This document shows positions 1 through 11,080 of a stretch of DNA of 64,000 nt, one piece after another; the stretch's first letter is position 1, and every line of letters begins with the position of its first letter. This DNA is from Phycomyces blakesleeanus NRRL 1555(-) (Eukaryota; Mucoromycota; Mucoromycetes; Mucorales; Phycomycetaceae), in NCBI RefSeq assembly GCF_001638985.1, contig NW_017265139.1:1178001-1242000 (forward strand). Reading direction: 5' to 3'. The translations under genes and the position numbers were made by a program. The notes beneath the pieces are model-generated. The model was not told the DNA's origin. It did not search any database and saw only the letters and a program-made list of their open reading frames with translations.

Positions 1-202
1 TCACAAGGTAGCAATTAATATCCGCAAATTCAACGAGAACTCTAATAAGTCCAAAAGAAAATATATACATATTTTATTGATTGATTAATTTATTGATTTA
101 TTGGCTAATTGGCTTCGCGATTATATAACACACACACAATATTCTTATTTTCCCTTAAAGCTTTTGTTTAATAAACTGAACAGGGTGTGCGTTGGTTAAT
201 TC

Positions 203-1035
203 TCATTCGAGCATGGCAACGGCCTCGATTTCGACGGCAGCATCCTTGGGAAGACGAGCAACCTGGACAGCACTACGAGCAGGCTGGTGCTTGGCAAAGT
301 ACTAAGAAATATATAAAAAACAAAGAACAAAGAACATTAATACCAATGAAAAAAAAAAGAAAACAGATGCTATCTTACCTTGGCGTAGACCTCGTTCATG
401 GCAACAAAGTCGTTCATGTCTCTCATGAAGACGGTGGTCTTGACAACCTTCTCGAGGCTAGAGCCAGCAGCCTCAAGAACTGCAGACAAGTTCTTCAAGG
501 TCTGTTCGGTCTGTGCAACGACACCACCCTCAACGATCTCACCTAGAATACCACAAAATAGAGACACATTAATATAGCCGAAAAATGCATATATATATAT
601 AAAAGTCGGGAGTTCACTTGAACGTTTTTATTATATACATATATTTAATATTTCCTGTACTTACCAGTGGCAGGGATGAAACCAATCTGACCAGAGGTGT
701 AGACCATGTTGTTGGCCTTGATAGCCTGGGCTGTAGAAAACAAGAATATCAATATTCATATGTTTATGGTTATGTTTATAAAGAAAATGTTTAAGGGTGA
801 TGTCGCGACATGTCAAATGAGATTAGCGCGCGTGAGAAAAAAATTAAAAGAAAAAGAAAAAAAAAGAATGCCAATTACCATAGGGGCCAATGGCAGCAGG
901 GGCGTTGGTGGTTTCTACAATTGTTTGTTATTAGCTTTATTCCAGTTTGCTATTGACAAAAGGGTTCTTACCGACACGGGTGAGGGAAGACATGTTACGC
1001 TTAAAAGATGAAGAGAGGACTCGGGTGGAAAACAT
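203..1035 (-). CDS. RidA/YjgF/Mmf1-family enamine/imine deaminase
   Basis: Five exons on the minus strand (1035-972, 914-879, 730-665, 542-379, 301-203) give 142 residues. All introns are GT-AG and the phases close exactly. The protein shows the RidA core: [18 protein letters not shown], then YTSGQIGF, then [11 protein letters not shown], and near the end [10 protein letters not shown] with its conserved Arg. Family members hydrolyse reactive enamine/imine intermediates made by PLP enzymes such as threonine dehydratase, and eukaryotic forms often act in mitochondria. The N-terminus ([17 protein letters not shown]) is basic and hydroxylated like a mitochondrial presequence. A second Met at residue 15 could give a cytosolic form, as in yeast Mmf1/Hmf1; that is inference. 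The length matches the family plus a presequence. Family assignment is secure; targeting is not. Confidence 0.9.
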
Positions 1036-1667
1036 GGTCTGCGGGTTCTCTTTAAAAAAAAAATTAGGTGTGAAACTGATTAGATGGATCGGATTTTTGT
1101 ACTGGAGCCAATAAAAAGCCCTGTAAAATACAGCTTTTTTGCCAGTCGCAATTTCTATGCTAAAAACCGTGATTTATTTTATTTTTTTATTTTTTTTAAA
1201 AAAAAAGTTATTTGCTTTGACAGTATACAGATAGACAGTGTAAATTATTCTCAGTTTCGCTCATACCAATAAATACATGGATATTATCAAGAAACCGCAA
1301 GACTTTAAAAGATTATAAAGGTTCTCGGTATAAAGCAGGTACTATTGTAGATCAATATAGTATATATGTATCTATAATCAAAAACAAAGCAAAAAAAAAA
1401 GGCGCAAGGGATAAAGTAGGATATGATCATCGAATTTTATACAATTGTTATTACAACTGCTGAACAAAAGAGGGGAGAGTTTATAAGAATATATAATGTA
1501 ATGGTAAATAGGTTTTCTTTGGGGGTGAGTTTAGCTTTAACTTTAGGACAGCATGTAAAAGTGTAAAAATGTAAGAGTGAGAGATTTAAATATAGTAAGA
1601 TGATAATGTATATAGATATATATGTAAGGATGTTGATTCTATGGAATTTGTCTCTGTGGACCTTTGC
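1036..1667. other. Intergenic, AT-rich
   Basis: Upstream region of the RidA gene and downstream region of the membrane-protein gene. It holds a T8A9 junction (1190-1206) and a CCAAT-like motif (about 1109-1114). I see no supported gene; the short open frames here are AT-rich and unsupported. Confidence 0.6.
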
Positions 1668-2501
1668 TCAGTATTTGTCAGGAACTTCATACTTTGTGCT
1701 GTCATTTGTAGGAGAAGTGAGAGTTGCCATAGGCCATGCAGTTGATTTGGAGTCAAAGGGTGCTTCAGTTTTGCCAGAATTGGAAACATAATTTATGGCT
1801 GTGCGAATTCGATAACAATAAAGACCAGTGAGCCCAAGCCAGACAAACCCAATTATCCAAGCAAATATATCGGCTGCATGAAAACAGGAACAAGCGGTGT
1901 CCATAGCCGACACCCAAGGAAACGCTCCTATGTTTCCAAAGATAACCTTCCATGTCATGTAATTGGTCCAAGTACAATCTAAAGCTGAATCTGGGGTTGT
2001 TATCACATCCGCGCCAGGCACTAGAGGCAACAAGGCCGACATCAAGGATGCGATTCCAAAGCACCCAATAGTAACCGTTAATGTCTTTGATGGCTTCCAA
2101 AATGTATACCCTGGGCTGGGATCAAAGGCGAGGATCAAACTTAATACGACTGAACACACTGCAGGAACCAGCATGTAGACAAAGGTAGCCGGGTAAGCGA
2201 ATCCACTATAGTTTCCTACTCTTGCAAATTTAGAATGAATACATGCCTATACATATTTCTATTCGGAACAAGAGCTTAATGTACAAACTCTTGTCTCAGG
2301 TTTAGAGTCTTCCCCTTTTTCCCCCTCTTTTTTTTGGGACTCACCAAGACCACTTAAGGCAGCGGCGGTTGTCGTGAATAAGTTTATCTTGGTAGCGGCT
2401 CCGATTAATATCCCTGCCCATACAATCGATATGAGAGAGTTGAAACCATGAATCAACTGTATCAAATGAACTCGACTTGGCCGTGCCCACAGTTTACTCA
2501 T
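1668..2501 (-). CDS. MARVEL-like four-helix membrane protein
   Basis: Two exons (2501-2345 and 2218-1668) joined by one GT-AG intron encode 235 residues. There are four hydrophobic segments: near residues 12-35 (HGFNSLISIVWAGILIGA), 55-75, 85-108 and about 165-190. An extracellular or lumenal loop between helices 3 and 4 contains Cys and Trp (CTWTNYMTWK). The short N-terminus and cytosolic C-tail ending in VPDKY fit the fungal MARVEL-domain topology. Such proteins sit in the plasma membrane or vesicles. No catalytic motif is visible. The exon 2 acceptor was chosen because it keeps the frame and extends the second helix. I recognise the fold type, not a specific orthologue, so function is left open. 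Confidence 0.7.
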
Positions 2502-4582
2502 TTATTTCTAATGTTGGAAAGAAGGGAAAAATAAATAAATAAATAAATAAAAATGGACCCAAGAAAATATATATTTAATATTAAGAGATATATGTGTATC
2601 ACCCAAATTCTAAAAGTATTGGCTAATAGAGAGCTTTATTAAATGAGCTTGCCCTTTTGGAATGGAGTACGAAAGAACACTGACACTGATTAGCTTGCCC
2701 TTTTGGAAGGATCGTCGCCTGATAAAATAAAACTTTATATATATATATATTTTATTTATTTAAAAATGATGCGACTAAAGCAGTAAAAGTAACAATAGCA
2801 GTAGCAGTGTCATTAGAATCGTACATAATAAAACCCGTATTCGTTATATAAGTTTACATTTAAAGAGAAAATACAAGTTAAAGGCGTATCCTCTACATCA
2901 ACCAAAGTATTTTTTTTAGCTTTTAGTTTTTCACAAGATAGACTTGAATGGATATGTGTTGTGTTCTTTAGGATAACTTCTTTCTGTTAAATAAGGTACA
3001 GAGCAATAAGATATCTAAATATGTTTACTAATATCAAAGGAATTCTTTAAGTGCTGTAAAGTAGTGGGGTATTTCACATAAGAAAAATTCCGTGTGGTGT
3101 GTTTTGAACAAATGAGTAAAGATACAACAAGATATTTACTTTGATTTTATTCATAATCATCATACAACATGCGCAGTCCACGATAAGCAGTCGTATACTT
3201 CTTGTCGTGCAAAGTTTTTGTTTTATTTTATTTTTATTATTAATTTCTTAGGCTTGTACACAACCTTTAAATTCTTCGTCTGAAGAAATATTCATTAAAC
3301 ATACATGTTAGATATAAATATGTAAAGCCTACTATTATAAAGAAGTACATCCAAGTAACTCTACGTATCGCATTCATATTCGAGCTACGATGTTTTTATT
3401 ATTTCATGTGTAAAATGGTGAATTAGACAATCTATTATTATTCTTGCTTGCCATCATTTCTAGTTTAATCAATGCGTGAACATACAATGCACAAAATATA
3501 ATACTAATCAATGGCCAAGAAGTTTTTTTTTGATTTTTTTTTTGTTTTCTTTGTCTTCTTTATTTTACTGAAACATAATGACTTTTAAACTTGGGGTTGC
3601 TTATCCAATACATTGCTGTCAAATGTAGATTGTGTTACAGATAAAGGTAATACAAAAAATGATACCTTTTTTTTTATTACATCTGCTCTTCTTATAGTGA
3701 ATATTGTCAATTGTGATTCCAATTGAAAAACTGAACAGCACATACTTAATATCATTTTAACTAGAAAGTATGTACATAAGTAATTATCTCTAGAATGATG
3801 TAAATACTAACAATAGTAGTAGTAATTAATAAAAGTCTCATAACAAATATTGTTTCAATTTTCTTGCCCTAAGATTAAACCATTATAAATTGAATTACAG
3901 AAAATAATAAGAAAATGCCTTCTTTTTGCACAAAACCATGAGATTCAAATATGAATTATATACCAAAAGGCCATACATTTTGAAACAAGAAAAAAAAGAT
4001 ACAAAGAAGTTAGGCTGTTTATTTTTTCTACTTCTTTTTTTTTTATTGATTGTATCAATTTATAATGTTTAAAGAATAAGATATACTTCTTGACAGTCCA
4101 ATTGCTCAATAAAAATAAGAATTAGTCTATTGGATTAAACTTCAGAAAATAATAAGAACAATGTATTCATATTCCATAGGCTATTTAATTTGTAAAACCG
4201 TACTAATGTATTGATGAGCTTAGATGGCAATACCATATCCCATCGAGTTCGACTGGTCTTTAATGCAAGGAAGAGTTTTTTTTTCTTTTTTTTTTAAAAA
4301 AAAAATCTTTTCCAAGCGCGATGGATCGGTGTGATAAGCATACAAAAGGTTGAGAAACCTATTTTGCGGACCAATTGAGAGCATGGCATTTAAACTACTT
4401 TGTCTTTTCTAGTTGGACCCCGCAGTCTTATTAGGGGCTTAGTAAGGTACGAACTGCTTTTCATCGGATAGTCACAGAGGCGGACCTCTTGCTGAACGAA
4501 ATTTTTTTATTGTTAAAAGGCGGGGGATCAATGGCAACCTCTTGTTTCATAACCCCTTTTTTCTTCTAAAAAAATAATTCAA
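2502..4582. other. Intergenic region and nucleolin-like promoter
   Basis: No gene seen. The motif GCTTGCCCTTTTGGAA occurs twice (near 2649 and 2693). A T10A10 junction lies at 4286-4305. The last 300 bp are less AT-rich and precede the ribosome-biogenesis gene, and the leader just before its ATG is pyrimidine-rich. Confidence 0.55.
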
Positions 4583-5626
4583 ATGGCCAAATCTGCTACC
4601 CAGAAGATCAGCAAGTCTGACAACGTCGAGAAGGTCGATAAGTCTGCCAAGAAGGCCGATAAGGCTGCCAAGAAGGCTGAGAAGGCTGCCAAGAAGGCCG
4701 AAGAAGAAGCTGCTGCCGCCGCCGCTGCCGCCGCCGCCGCTGCTGCTGCTGCCAAGGAAGAGGAGTCCTCTTCATCTTCCGAGTCTGAGGAAGAAGAGTC
4801 CAAGTCTGCTTCCGAGTCCGAGTCTGAGGAGGAGGAGACCAAGTCTGCTTCCGAGTCTGAATCCGAGGAAGAGGTTAAGTCTAACAAGCGTAGCGCCGAG
4901 GAGTCCGAGGAGGAGCCCGTTGCCAAGGTTGCCAAGGTTGAAGAGATCTACACTATCTGGGTCGGTGGTCTCAACTACGCTGCCACTGCTGATGATCTCC
5001 GTAGCCACTTCGCCGAGTGCGGTTCTATCGTCGACGTTCGCCTGAGAATGGACAACGACACCGGCAAGAGCAGAGGTTTCGCCCACATTGACTTCAACGA
5101 CAAGGCCGCTCACCAGGCTGCCCTCAACATGAACGAGTCCGAGCACATGGGCCGTTCCCTCCGTGTCGACGAGTCCAGCCGCCCTGCTGGTCGCTTCAAC
5201 GAAGGTGCCCTCAGCGCCAAGACCGACAAGGTTTTCATTGCCAACATCAACCGCGAGATGGAAGAGAGTGAGTTGCGTGAGGCCCTCAACGATGCTTTCG
5301 CCAAGTTCGGTACCATCGTTGGTGATATCGGTCTTCCCTTCAACAGAGAGACTGGTGGTCTCCGTGGTATTGGTTACATCCAGTTCTCTTCCGAGAACGA
5401 GGCCGAGGCTGCTGTCAAGGGTATGGCTGGTGTCTCCGTCTGTGGTCGTCCCCTCCGCACTGACTTCAGCGGTGGATCCGATGCTCCCCGTGCTGGTGGA
5501 AGCCGTGGTGGCCGTGGTGGACGTGGTGGCCGTGGTGACTTCCGCGGTGGTCGCGGTGGTGGACGTGGTGACTTCCGTGGTGGCCGTGGCCGTGGCGGAC
5601 GTGGTGGTTTCCGTGGTAGAGACTAA
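4583..5626 (+). CDS. Nucleolin/Nsr1/Gar2-like nucleolar RNA-binding protein
   Basis: A single-exon gene of 347 residues with GC-rich, strongly biased codons unlike its AT-rich surroundings, typical of high expression. The order is: a Lys/Ala-rich start; an alanine run (about 44-57); alternating Ser/Glu acidic tracts (about 60-110); RRM1 (about 122-198) with RNP2 IWVGGL and RNP1 SRGFAHIDF; RRM2 (about 212-293) with VFIANI and LRGIGYIQF; and a C-terminal RGG/GRGG tail. This is the layout of nucleolin, yeast Nsr1 and fission-yeast Gar2, which act in pre-rRNA processing and 40S assembly in the nucleolus. Acidic Ser tracts are usually CK2 targets and RGG tails arginine-methylated. The start ATG is the first in frame and follows an AAAATAATTCAA leader. 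Confidence 0.92.
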   Translation: MAKSATQKISKSDNVEKVDKSAKKADKAAKKAEKAAKKAEEEAAAAAAAAAAAAAAAKEEESSSSSESEEEESKSASESESEEEETKSASESESEEEVKSNKRSAEESEEEPVAKVAKVEEIYTIWVGGLNYAATADDLRSHFAECGSIVDVRLRMDNDTGKSRGFAHIDFNDKAAHQAALNMNESEHMGRSLRVDESSRPAGRFNEGALSAKTDKVFIANINREMEESELREALNDAFAKFGTIVGDIGLPFNRETGGLRGIGYIQFSSENEAEAAVKGMAGVSVCGRPLRTDFSGGSDAPRAGGSRGGRGGRGGRGDFRGGRGGGRGDFRGGRGRGGRGGFRGRD

Positions 5627-6012
5627 ATCATTCTCATTGCAAAAAAAAAGTCTTCCCTGTACATGTCATGATCCAGAATTCCTTCTCATACTCCATTTTC
5701 CTCTTTGCTTTTGTTTATGGCTTATAAGCAAAATTTTTACATCTCATCATTGTAAACTGTGTTTTTCTATTTATCATTTCAATTTTCTTTATCCTTTTTT
5801 TTACGTACCTATATGTACAACATATTATCATAGGTAGTTATACACAAAATAAATTACGAACTTCATTTTCAATCATTAATTTAAAAACAATAATAATCAC
5901 ATTTGCAAATAAAACAAAACTGTTTTAATATTCAATTTTTATTTTTGTTTTTGACTTGAACATTTTCACTATACGGTTACAACCCCTTTGTTTTTGTATT
6001 TTATGATTTATT
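5627..6012. other. Shared 3' region of two convergent genes
   Basis: AT-rich spacer between the stop codons of the nucleolin-like gene (plus) and the desaturase gene (minus). It presumably carries both 3' UTRs and polyadenylation sites. An AATAAA-like motif lies near 5848. No gene seen. Confidence 0.6.
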
Positions 6013-7557
6013 TTAATTTACAGACTTTTCACTGTTCCACACACCAGCATTGTATTTGGCAACATCGTTCATAAGTACAACTTGGTCAGCAACAGACTTT
6101 AGTGCACCCAAGATAACACCATTTCCAGTAGAAAAGTTGTACATGTAATAATGGAGACCCGTCTCTTTACAAAATTCCTTCACCAGAGGAACACACAAGC
6201 GAAGATTGTGTCTTGGTATGCGAGGGAAGAGATGATGGACTGCTTGGTATTGAAGACCACCGTGGAACCAATCAAGCCACTCTGGGCAATCCACATCCAT
6301 GGTGGTACGCAGCATCTTTGCCGCAAAAGACTCGTTTGGTCCACCGTCATATGTCGACATACCAAAGTGTGAGAGTGTTATCTGAACGTGAAGAGGGAAG
6401 GTCAACATGTAGGAGACCATAATGTAGGCAAACACCACACCCCAACTAGGCAAGGTAGACAATAACGCGCCATACCAAACAAAAAAGAACGCGATTCCAG
6501 TAAGTTCAAGTTTACGGTTGCGGACGTTCTTTGAGGAGAAGAGGTAGGTGAATGATAAGACGTGGAGGTTGAATCGACCGAAAGACAGTATGAGATAATA
6601 GAGGTAATGCTGGTACTTGATAAAGAAACGCGAAGGTGCATCAAACTTCATTACACGACCGTAATATGTCGAGTAGAGATTGTTAAAGAGCTTGGTGGTG
6701 ATGGCCATGAATGGCATGTGCTGAATATCAGGATCATGTTCAGGATGGTTGGTAACAATATGATGAACATTATGGCTGTCTTTCCACCATCCCAGACTAA
6801 GCCCACCTATGAAGTTTGCAATAAGAACTCCAATCAAATGGTCGATTTCCAGGCGCCCAGTAATTTCGTTGTGACCAGCATCATGTGCTGTAAAGACAAG
6901 TTGGTGCCAGAAGAATGCCATAAAGCAAGCACCGACCATGTAGTGCCAAGTTTCTGATCCAGTGAGAGTGAACCAGAGTGAAATGTAAAGAAATAAAAGA
7001 TATCGGCACACTTCTTTTCCATATTTCCAGTAGTTACACTCAAACAATCCTCGATCTTTAATTTCTTGTTCGAGGTGTCGGAAATGTTTGCGAATAGTCA
7101 ACATGTCAAGATTCTTTTGACTGATCTGATCCTTGGAAAGATCTTCTGCGTGGTGGTCATGAAGCTGCTGAATCTCATCATCGAATGCTCTCACGCTAAT
7201 TCCACCTTCCCATGATGTCGTCATTGTTTCCTCAGTAGTGTTGGCGGACACCTTGACAGCTTTTTTGGATACTTCGAGGTCAGGTACATATTCTCCTGCG
7301 TAAAAATGGTGAATCATACGCTCATACACAGCCGGGGGGTGCAGTGAACGAATCTCGTCTGTCACATCCCTGCCCAAGGAATGGCGAATGGCGAGATCAC
7401 CACCAGGATGGTTGGCCATGAACCGGTTAACTTTGTACACCTTCGCATCGTAGATAAACAAAGCGTCGCCCTGTTTAATTCTGTCTTGAAGCTCTTGGGC
7501 CGTGATGTATTTTAAGTTGTCTAGCCTCTCATTCCTTGGCTCTGCGTTTGGTGGCAT
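6013..7557 (-). CDS. Cytochrome b5-fusion desaturase, probable delta-8 sphingolipid desaturase
   Basis: Intronless, 514 residues. The N-terminal cytochrome b5 domain has the haem motif HPGGD (His50). The desaturase domain has three histidine boxes: HDAGHN (225-230), HNVHH (262-266) and QAVHH (438-442). Gln replaces the first His of box 3, the hallmark of front-end desaturases. Membrane segments flank the boxes, with long hydrophobic runs around 185-222, 240-258 and 350-395. The box spellings fit sphingolipid delta-8 desaturases better than the delta-6 acyl desaturases of Mucorales, which usually show other box sequences; that call is from recall, not alignment. The expected reaction introduces a delta-8 double bond in the long-chain base of ceramide at the ER, with electrons passed through the fused b5. 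Confidence 0.85.
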   Translation of the reverse strand: MPPNAEPRNERLDNLKYITAQELQDRIKQGDALFIYDAKVYKVNRFMANHPGGDLAIRHSLGRDVTDEIRSLHPPAVYERMIHHFYAGEYVPDLEVSKKAVKVSANTTEETMTTSWEGGISVRAFDDEIQQLHDHHAEDLSKDQISQKNLDMLTIRKHFRHLEQEIKDRGLFECNYWKYGKEVCRYLLFLYISLWFTLTGSETWHYMVGACFMAFFWHQLVFTAHDAGHNEITGRLEIDHLIGVLIANFIGGLSLGWWKDSHNVHHIVTNHPEHDPDIQHMPFMAITTKLFNNLYSTYYGRVMKFDAPSRFFIKYQHYLYYLILSFGRFNLHVLSFTYLFSSKNVRNRKLELTGIAFFFVWYGALLSTLPSWGVVFAYIMVSYMLTFPLHVQITLSHFGMSTYDGGPNESFAAKMLRTTMDVDCPEWLDWFHGGLQYQAVHHLFPRIPRHNLRLCVPLVKEFCKETGLHYYMYNFSTGNGVILGALKSVADQVVLMNDVAKYNAGVWNSEKSVN

Positions 7558-9300
7558 TGTATAATGTAAGAGAGGAAGCTAAACTAGCAGAAAAGGACAA
7601 GGACCACAAAATAGAAGGTCCAAGAGAAATGGCTCACGGAATCATTGGTTTACAATCGGAGAAGTATAGAAAGAGTAACAGGACCTGTGGTACAGTCTGA
7701 GATTGATTGGTGTCTACGAGCCTAGCCATTATCAAAGCCCCCGTTTCTGTTATTTAATGTGATATAAAAGCCCCTTGAGCGGTAAGATGTTCGACAATAT
7801 TCTTCTCTTTACTATTGTGTTATCAGATGAATATGACATTATTTATACACCTTATTAATACGCTCAGGGCAACTAAAATAAGATAAAAATAAAAGCCGTC
7901 CGTTTCAAACCCATACTATTAATTAAAATTTGGGTGTAAGAAAAACCAGAATGTAAAGGGAATAAGAAAGAGCAACTATCAAATTCAAGACGTCTTCAAT
8001 AGGATTTGTCCAAAGATATACTTTAAGTCAACCAAACAAACAGTGTATAATTTAAGAAAAAGAAAAAAAAACGCTGCAGGGTGTGTACTACATTAATGCT
8101 GTAAAAATATTCTACAAGCAAACAAATAAGTTCATCAGCATTTTGATTTTCCTTGGTAGTTTTTCTCAGAACAAAATGATAAGTCAATCTCAAAGGTTTT
8201 TGATGTTGTTCTTGGCAATCTATATATACATGGTATATGTATAATCAAGAACTATCAGTTTGAACCTCGGTCGATTCGGAGATATAAATACCTAATGGTA
8301 TATTATAACATACTTCTATTTAAAGCAATATATATATTCTTAATATCATATACTGTTCACACACTAAACAATAGTGCTCTAGTCCTACACAAAGCCCCCC
8401 CCCCCTCTTTTTTTTATATATATTCTTTATACATACATATTTGTTAATGCATGCTTTGTCTTTAAAGAACAACGGCTTGTATGTAGTTTATCAGCTCAGT
8501 AATATGCTTGAATAATCGACAATCAATAATTGATTTAAACAACTGCTAAAATCTGGATTGTGTGGGCTGATACTTTTTAGGAGATAAAAATAACAAGTCT
8601 ATTTTACAGGCAGTTTGTGACCTTAAAAATTAACCTTTTATTTAATTCTTAAATTTAAGCATTTGAAAGATATATAAATACATACATATATACATATGTA
8701 TGTATGTGTATCTTATCGATCTAATCATCCAAGCACTACAGTGCTCCTGTAGGTTGAGATATTGCCTAAAAATAGGTAAAAAGGATATGATGCTTGACAA
8801 GTGGGACTTGGACTACACACAACTTGTTTTTGCAATGCTTCTGATGACCTGTAAAATGTTCGTGCTCACGATTTAGCTTCGATCAATATATCGTAAATAA
8901 GCTTCAAAAAAATTAAGCAAGTGAATATCAATGCACAGGTAGGTATAATCAAAATTTCGAAAAAAGTTTTTGACATAAATGATAGTATTTCTGTTTTATT
9001 GGATTAAAGTAAAGTGTAGCATAATTTATAGAGTAAAATAGCCAAATTCTCTTTCTGACACTTGTAATCAAGTAGCAGCAGAGTCAACTGTGACAGAGAT
9101 TATCTTAAAGCCAATCGACAAATATATACGGGAGAATATCCAATAGCTTTATTATAATACTTTACTACGATATCATGCTCAGTAACAATTAATATATTCT
9201 ATTGGAAGACATCACTCTCAATTAAGCAAAGTAGAAAGTTATATACGTATAATACTTTTGATAGTGATTTTTAAGAGCATAGCCTTTACCTGCCGTGTTT
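7558..9300. other. Intergenic, AT-rich
   Basis: Promoter side of the desaturase gene, then non-coding DNA. It contains a C-run of about 13 (near 8394-8406) and scattered AT repeats. I see no gene or RNA. Confidence 0.6.
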
Positions 9301-9327
9301 TCTTAGGGATAAAATGGAAATTTTACC

Positions 9328-9351
9328 GGCGGTTTTTGGGAAGAAACCGCC
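9328..9351. repeat. Hairpin with GGCGGTTT arms
   Basis: GGCGGTTT (9328-9335) and AAACCGCC (9344-9351) form a perfect 8-bp stem around an 8-nt loop. It sits in a longer imperfect inverted repeat (about 9303-9382), just outside the 780-bp foldback element. GC-rich bases are rare in this stretch, so the palindrome stands out. Confidence 0.6.
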
Positions 9352-9414
9352 AGTAAGCCTCCTTTAAAACCCTACTTTTCCCGTAGTGGCTATTTGATAT
9401 TTTAATAGCTAAAG

Positions 9415-10195
9415 GTGTTCTCCAGCATCCTCAGTGTGTTATCTAAAAAGTCTAGGATCAGTTCAAGGGACAAATATAGGAATGCCAGATATTATTGTGT
9501 TAATGAAAAAATAAACAATAATAAATAAATGTTCTGGTGAAAGTTGACCATTTATCTAAGCAAAAGCATATTAATTACTGAGCTGGATCAATTTTTGGAG
9601 AGGTAATAGAGTAATGTAAAGAACAAAAAAAATCAGTCTCTAAAATTACCAGGAGTAATTGAATATTGTTACGTGCTAATTTAAAGTCTTCTTGGTATGG
9701 TACTTTTGTAAGAATTAATTTAATACTAATATATCATCTCCATAGTTGTACCAAAGTAAAGAAGATATATACCAATAGAAATGTCAGCATGAAGAGGTTC
9801 ATAAGACTCTGTATTTTCAGACCTATTAGTCTTTGCATACTTAGGTCTGAGTGGCTAATCTTTTATTATATATTAGATAGAAAATAAGAAGTTGTTATAG
9901 AGCAAATGTGAATTGAAAGTACTTGTAATGCTGTCAATGAGAATAACTCTTGTCAATTTAGAGGCTGAATTTAGTATTTTTTGTTCTTTACATTATTCTA
10001 TTATCTCTCCAAAGATTGATTCAGTTCAGTAATTACTATGCTTTTGCTTAGATAAATGGTCAACTTTCACCAGAACATTGACTATTTATTATTGTTTATT
10101 TTTTCATTAACACAATAATATCTGGCATTCCTATATTTGTCCCTTGAACTGATCCTAGACTTTTTAGATAACACACTGAGGATGCTGGAGAACAC
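9415..10195. mobile_element. Foldback/MITE-like element with long inverted repeats
   Basis: About 230 bp at 9415-9650 reappears as reverse complement at about 9960-10195. It starts with GTGTTCTCCAGCATCCTCAG on the left and ends with its complement on the right. Similarity runs through the motifs CTAGGATCAGTTCAAGGGAC and GTAATGTAAAGAACAAAAAA, with a few substitutions and small indels, and fades inward. The remaining 300-bp centre has no credible ORF. Total length is about 781 bp. No clear target-site duplication flanks it (CTAAAG on the left, AATGCC on the right). I read it as a non-autonomous foldback element; the superfamily is unknown. Confidence 0.75.
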
Positions 10196-10352
10196 AATGC
10201 CCTGAATTTTTTTTAATTCTCTTTTGAATACTTCTTTTTTATACGGCTCGCAAAAAAAATTTTATGCCTACTGTACTTGGTCAAATATGAAAAAGAAAAG
10301 AAAATAGCATATTTTTCTAAATTATCCTATAACTAATATTGATTTTCACTTA

Positions 10353-10634
10353 TTTAGAGCATCCATAGCGGTTTGGGTAAACTCACCAAATATGTAAATT
10401 TAGATAGAAAATTCAGATTTTTCACCCACAGTGGTTTGTCTAAAAAATGTTTTATCCAATTTTTTTAGACAAATACTTAACGAATATCTAAATTCATTAT
10501 TTCAACAAAACATTCAAGCAATAAAAAAATGTAACTTTAGGTTTAAATAAACCAATGTGGATACTCTAAGTTATTTCATTTAAATATGTGTTTCTGGTTT
10601 GACTTGAATATTTTAATTACACAAACCACTGTGG
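10353..10634. repeat. Nested imperfect inverted repeats (possible MITE)
   Basis: TTTAGAGCATCC...GGTTT (10353-10384) pairs imperfectly with the end near 10540-10570. A second pair, CCACAGTGGTTTGT (10426-10439) and ACAAACCACTGTGG (10621-10634), is a perfect 14-bp inverted match. The four sites share the core AAACCAnnGTGGAT. This looks like one MITE inserted in, or rearranged with, a related one. No ORF. Confidence 0.5.
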
Positions 10635-11049
10635 ATTTTCTTATAGAAATAGTCTTTATATATGTATTGGGTTATATATTTATGCCGACATAAATGTATA
10701 ACCGTAAAATCCTAATATTTTACAAGTTTACCGCAACTTTAAATACAATGTGAGTTTGATATATAAAAATTCTCCGTATTGTCTATTCGAATATATAGGC
10801 CAATATTATATAAAAAAAACAAATACTGGGAGGGTCTTGAATATCACGGAGCATTTACTAAAGGTTAATTTTATTGATTAAAGCTGCACTACTTTCTACT
10901 ACATATTACTTGGTCTATTTATTGTTTGCCAGCTATTATTTCGTTTATATTTAAGCCATACCATTCTTCTACAAAAAATTACTCGATATACATATACACA
11001 TTAATCAGTTAACATTTATTTTAAAAAGAATTACTTTATCAAATAAGCA

Positions 11050-11080
<31 letters not shown>

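Noticed and set aside
4579..5837. Several antisense and other-frame ORFs over the nucleolin-like gene
   Set aside because: Simple consequence of GC-rich biased codons and repeats in the true frame; they lack homologous motifs.
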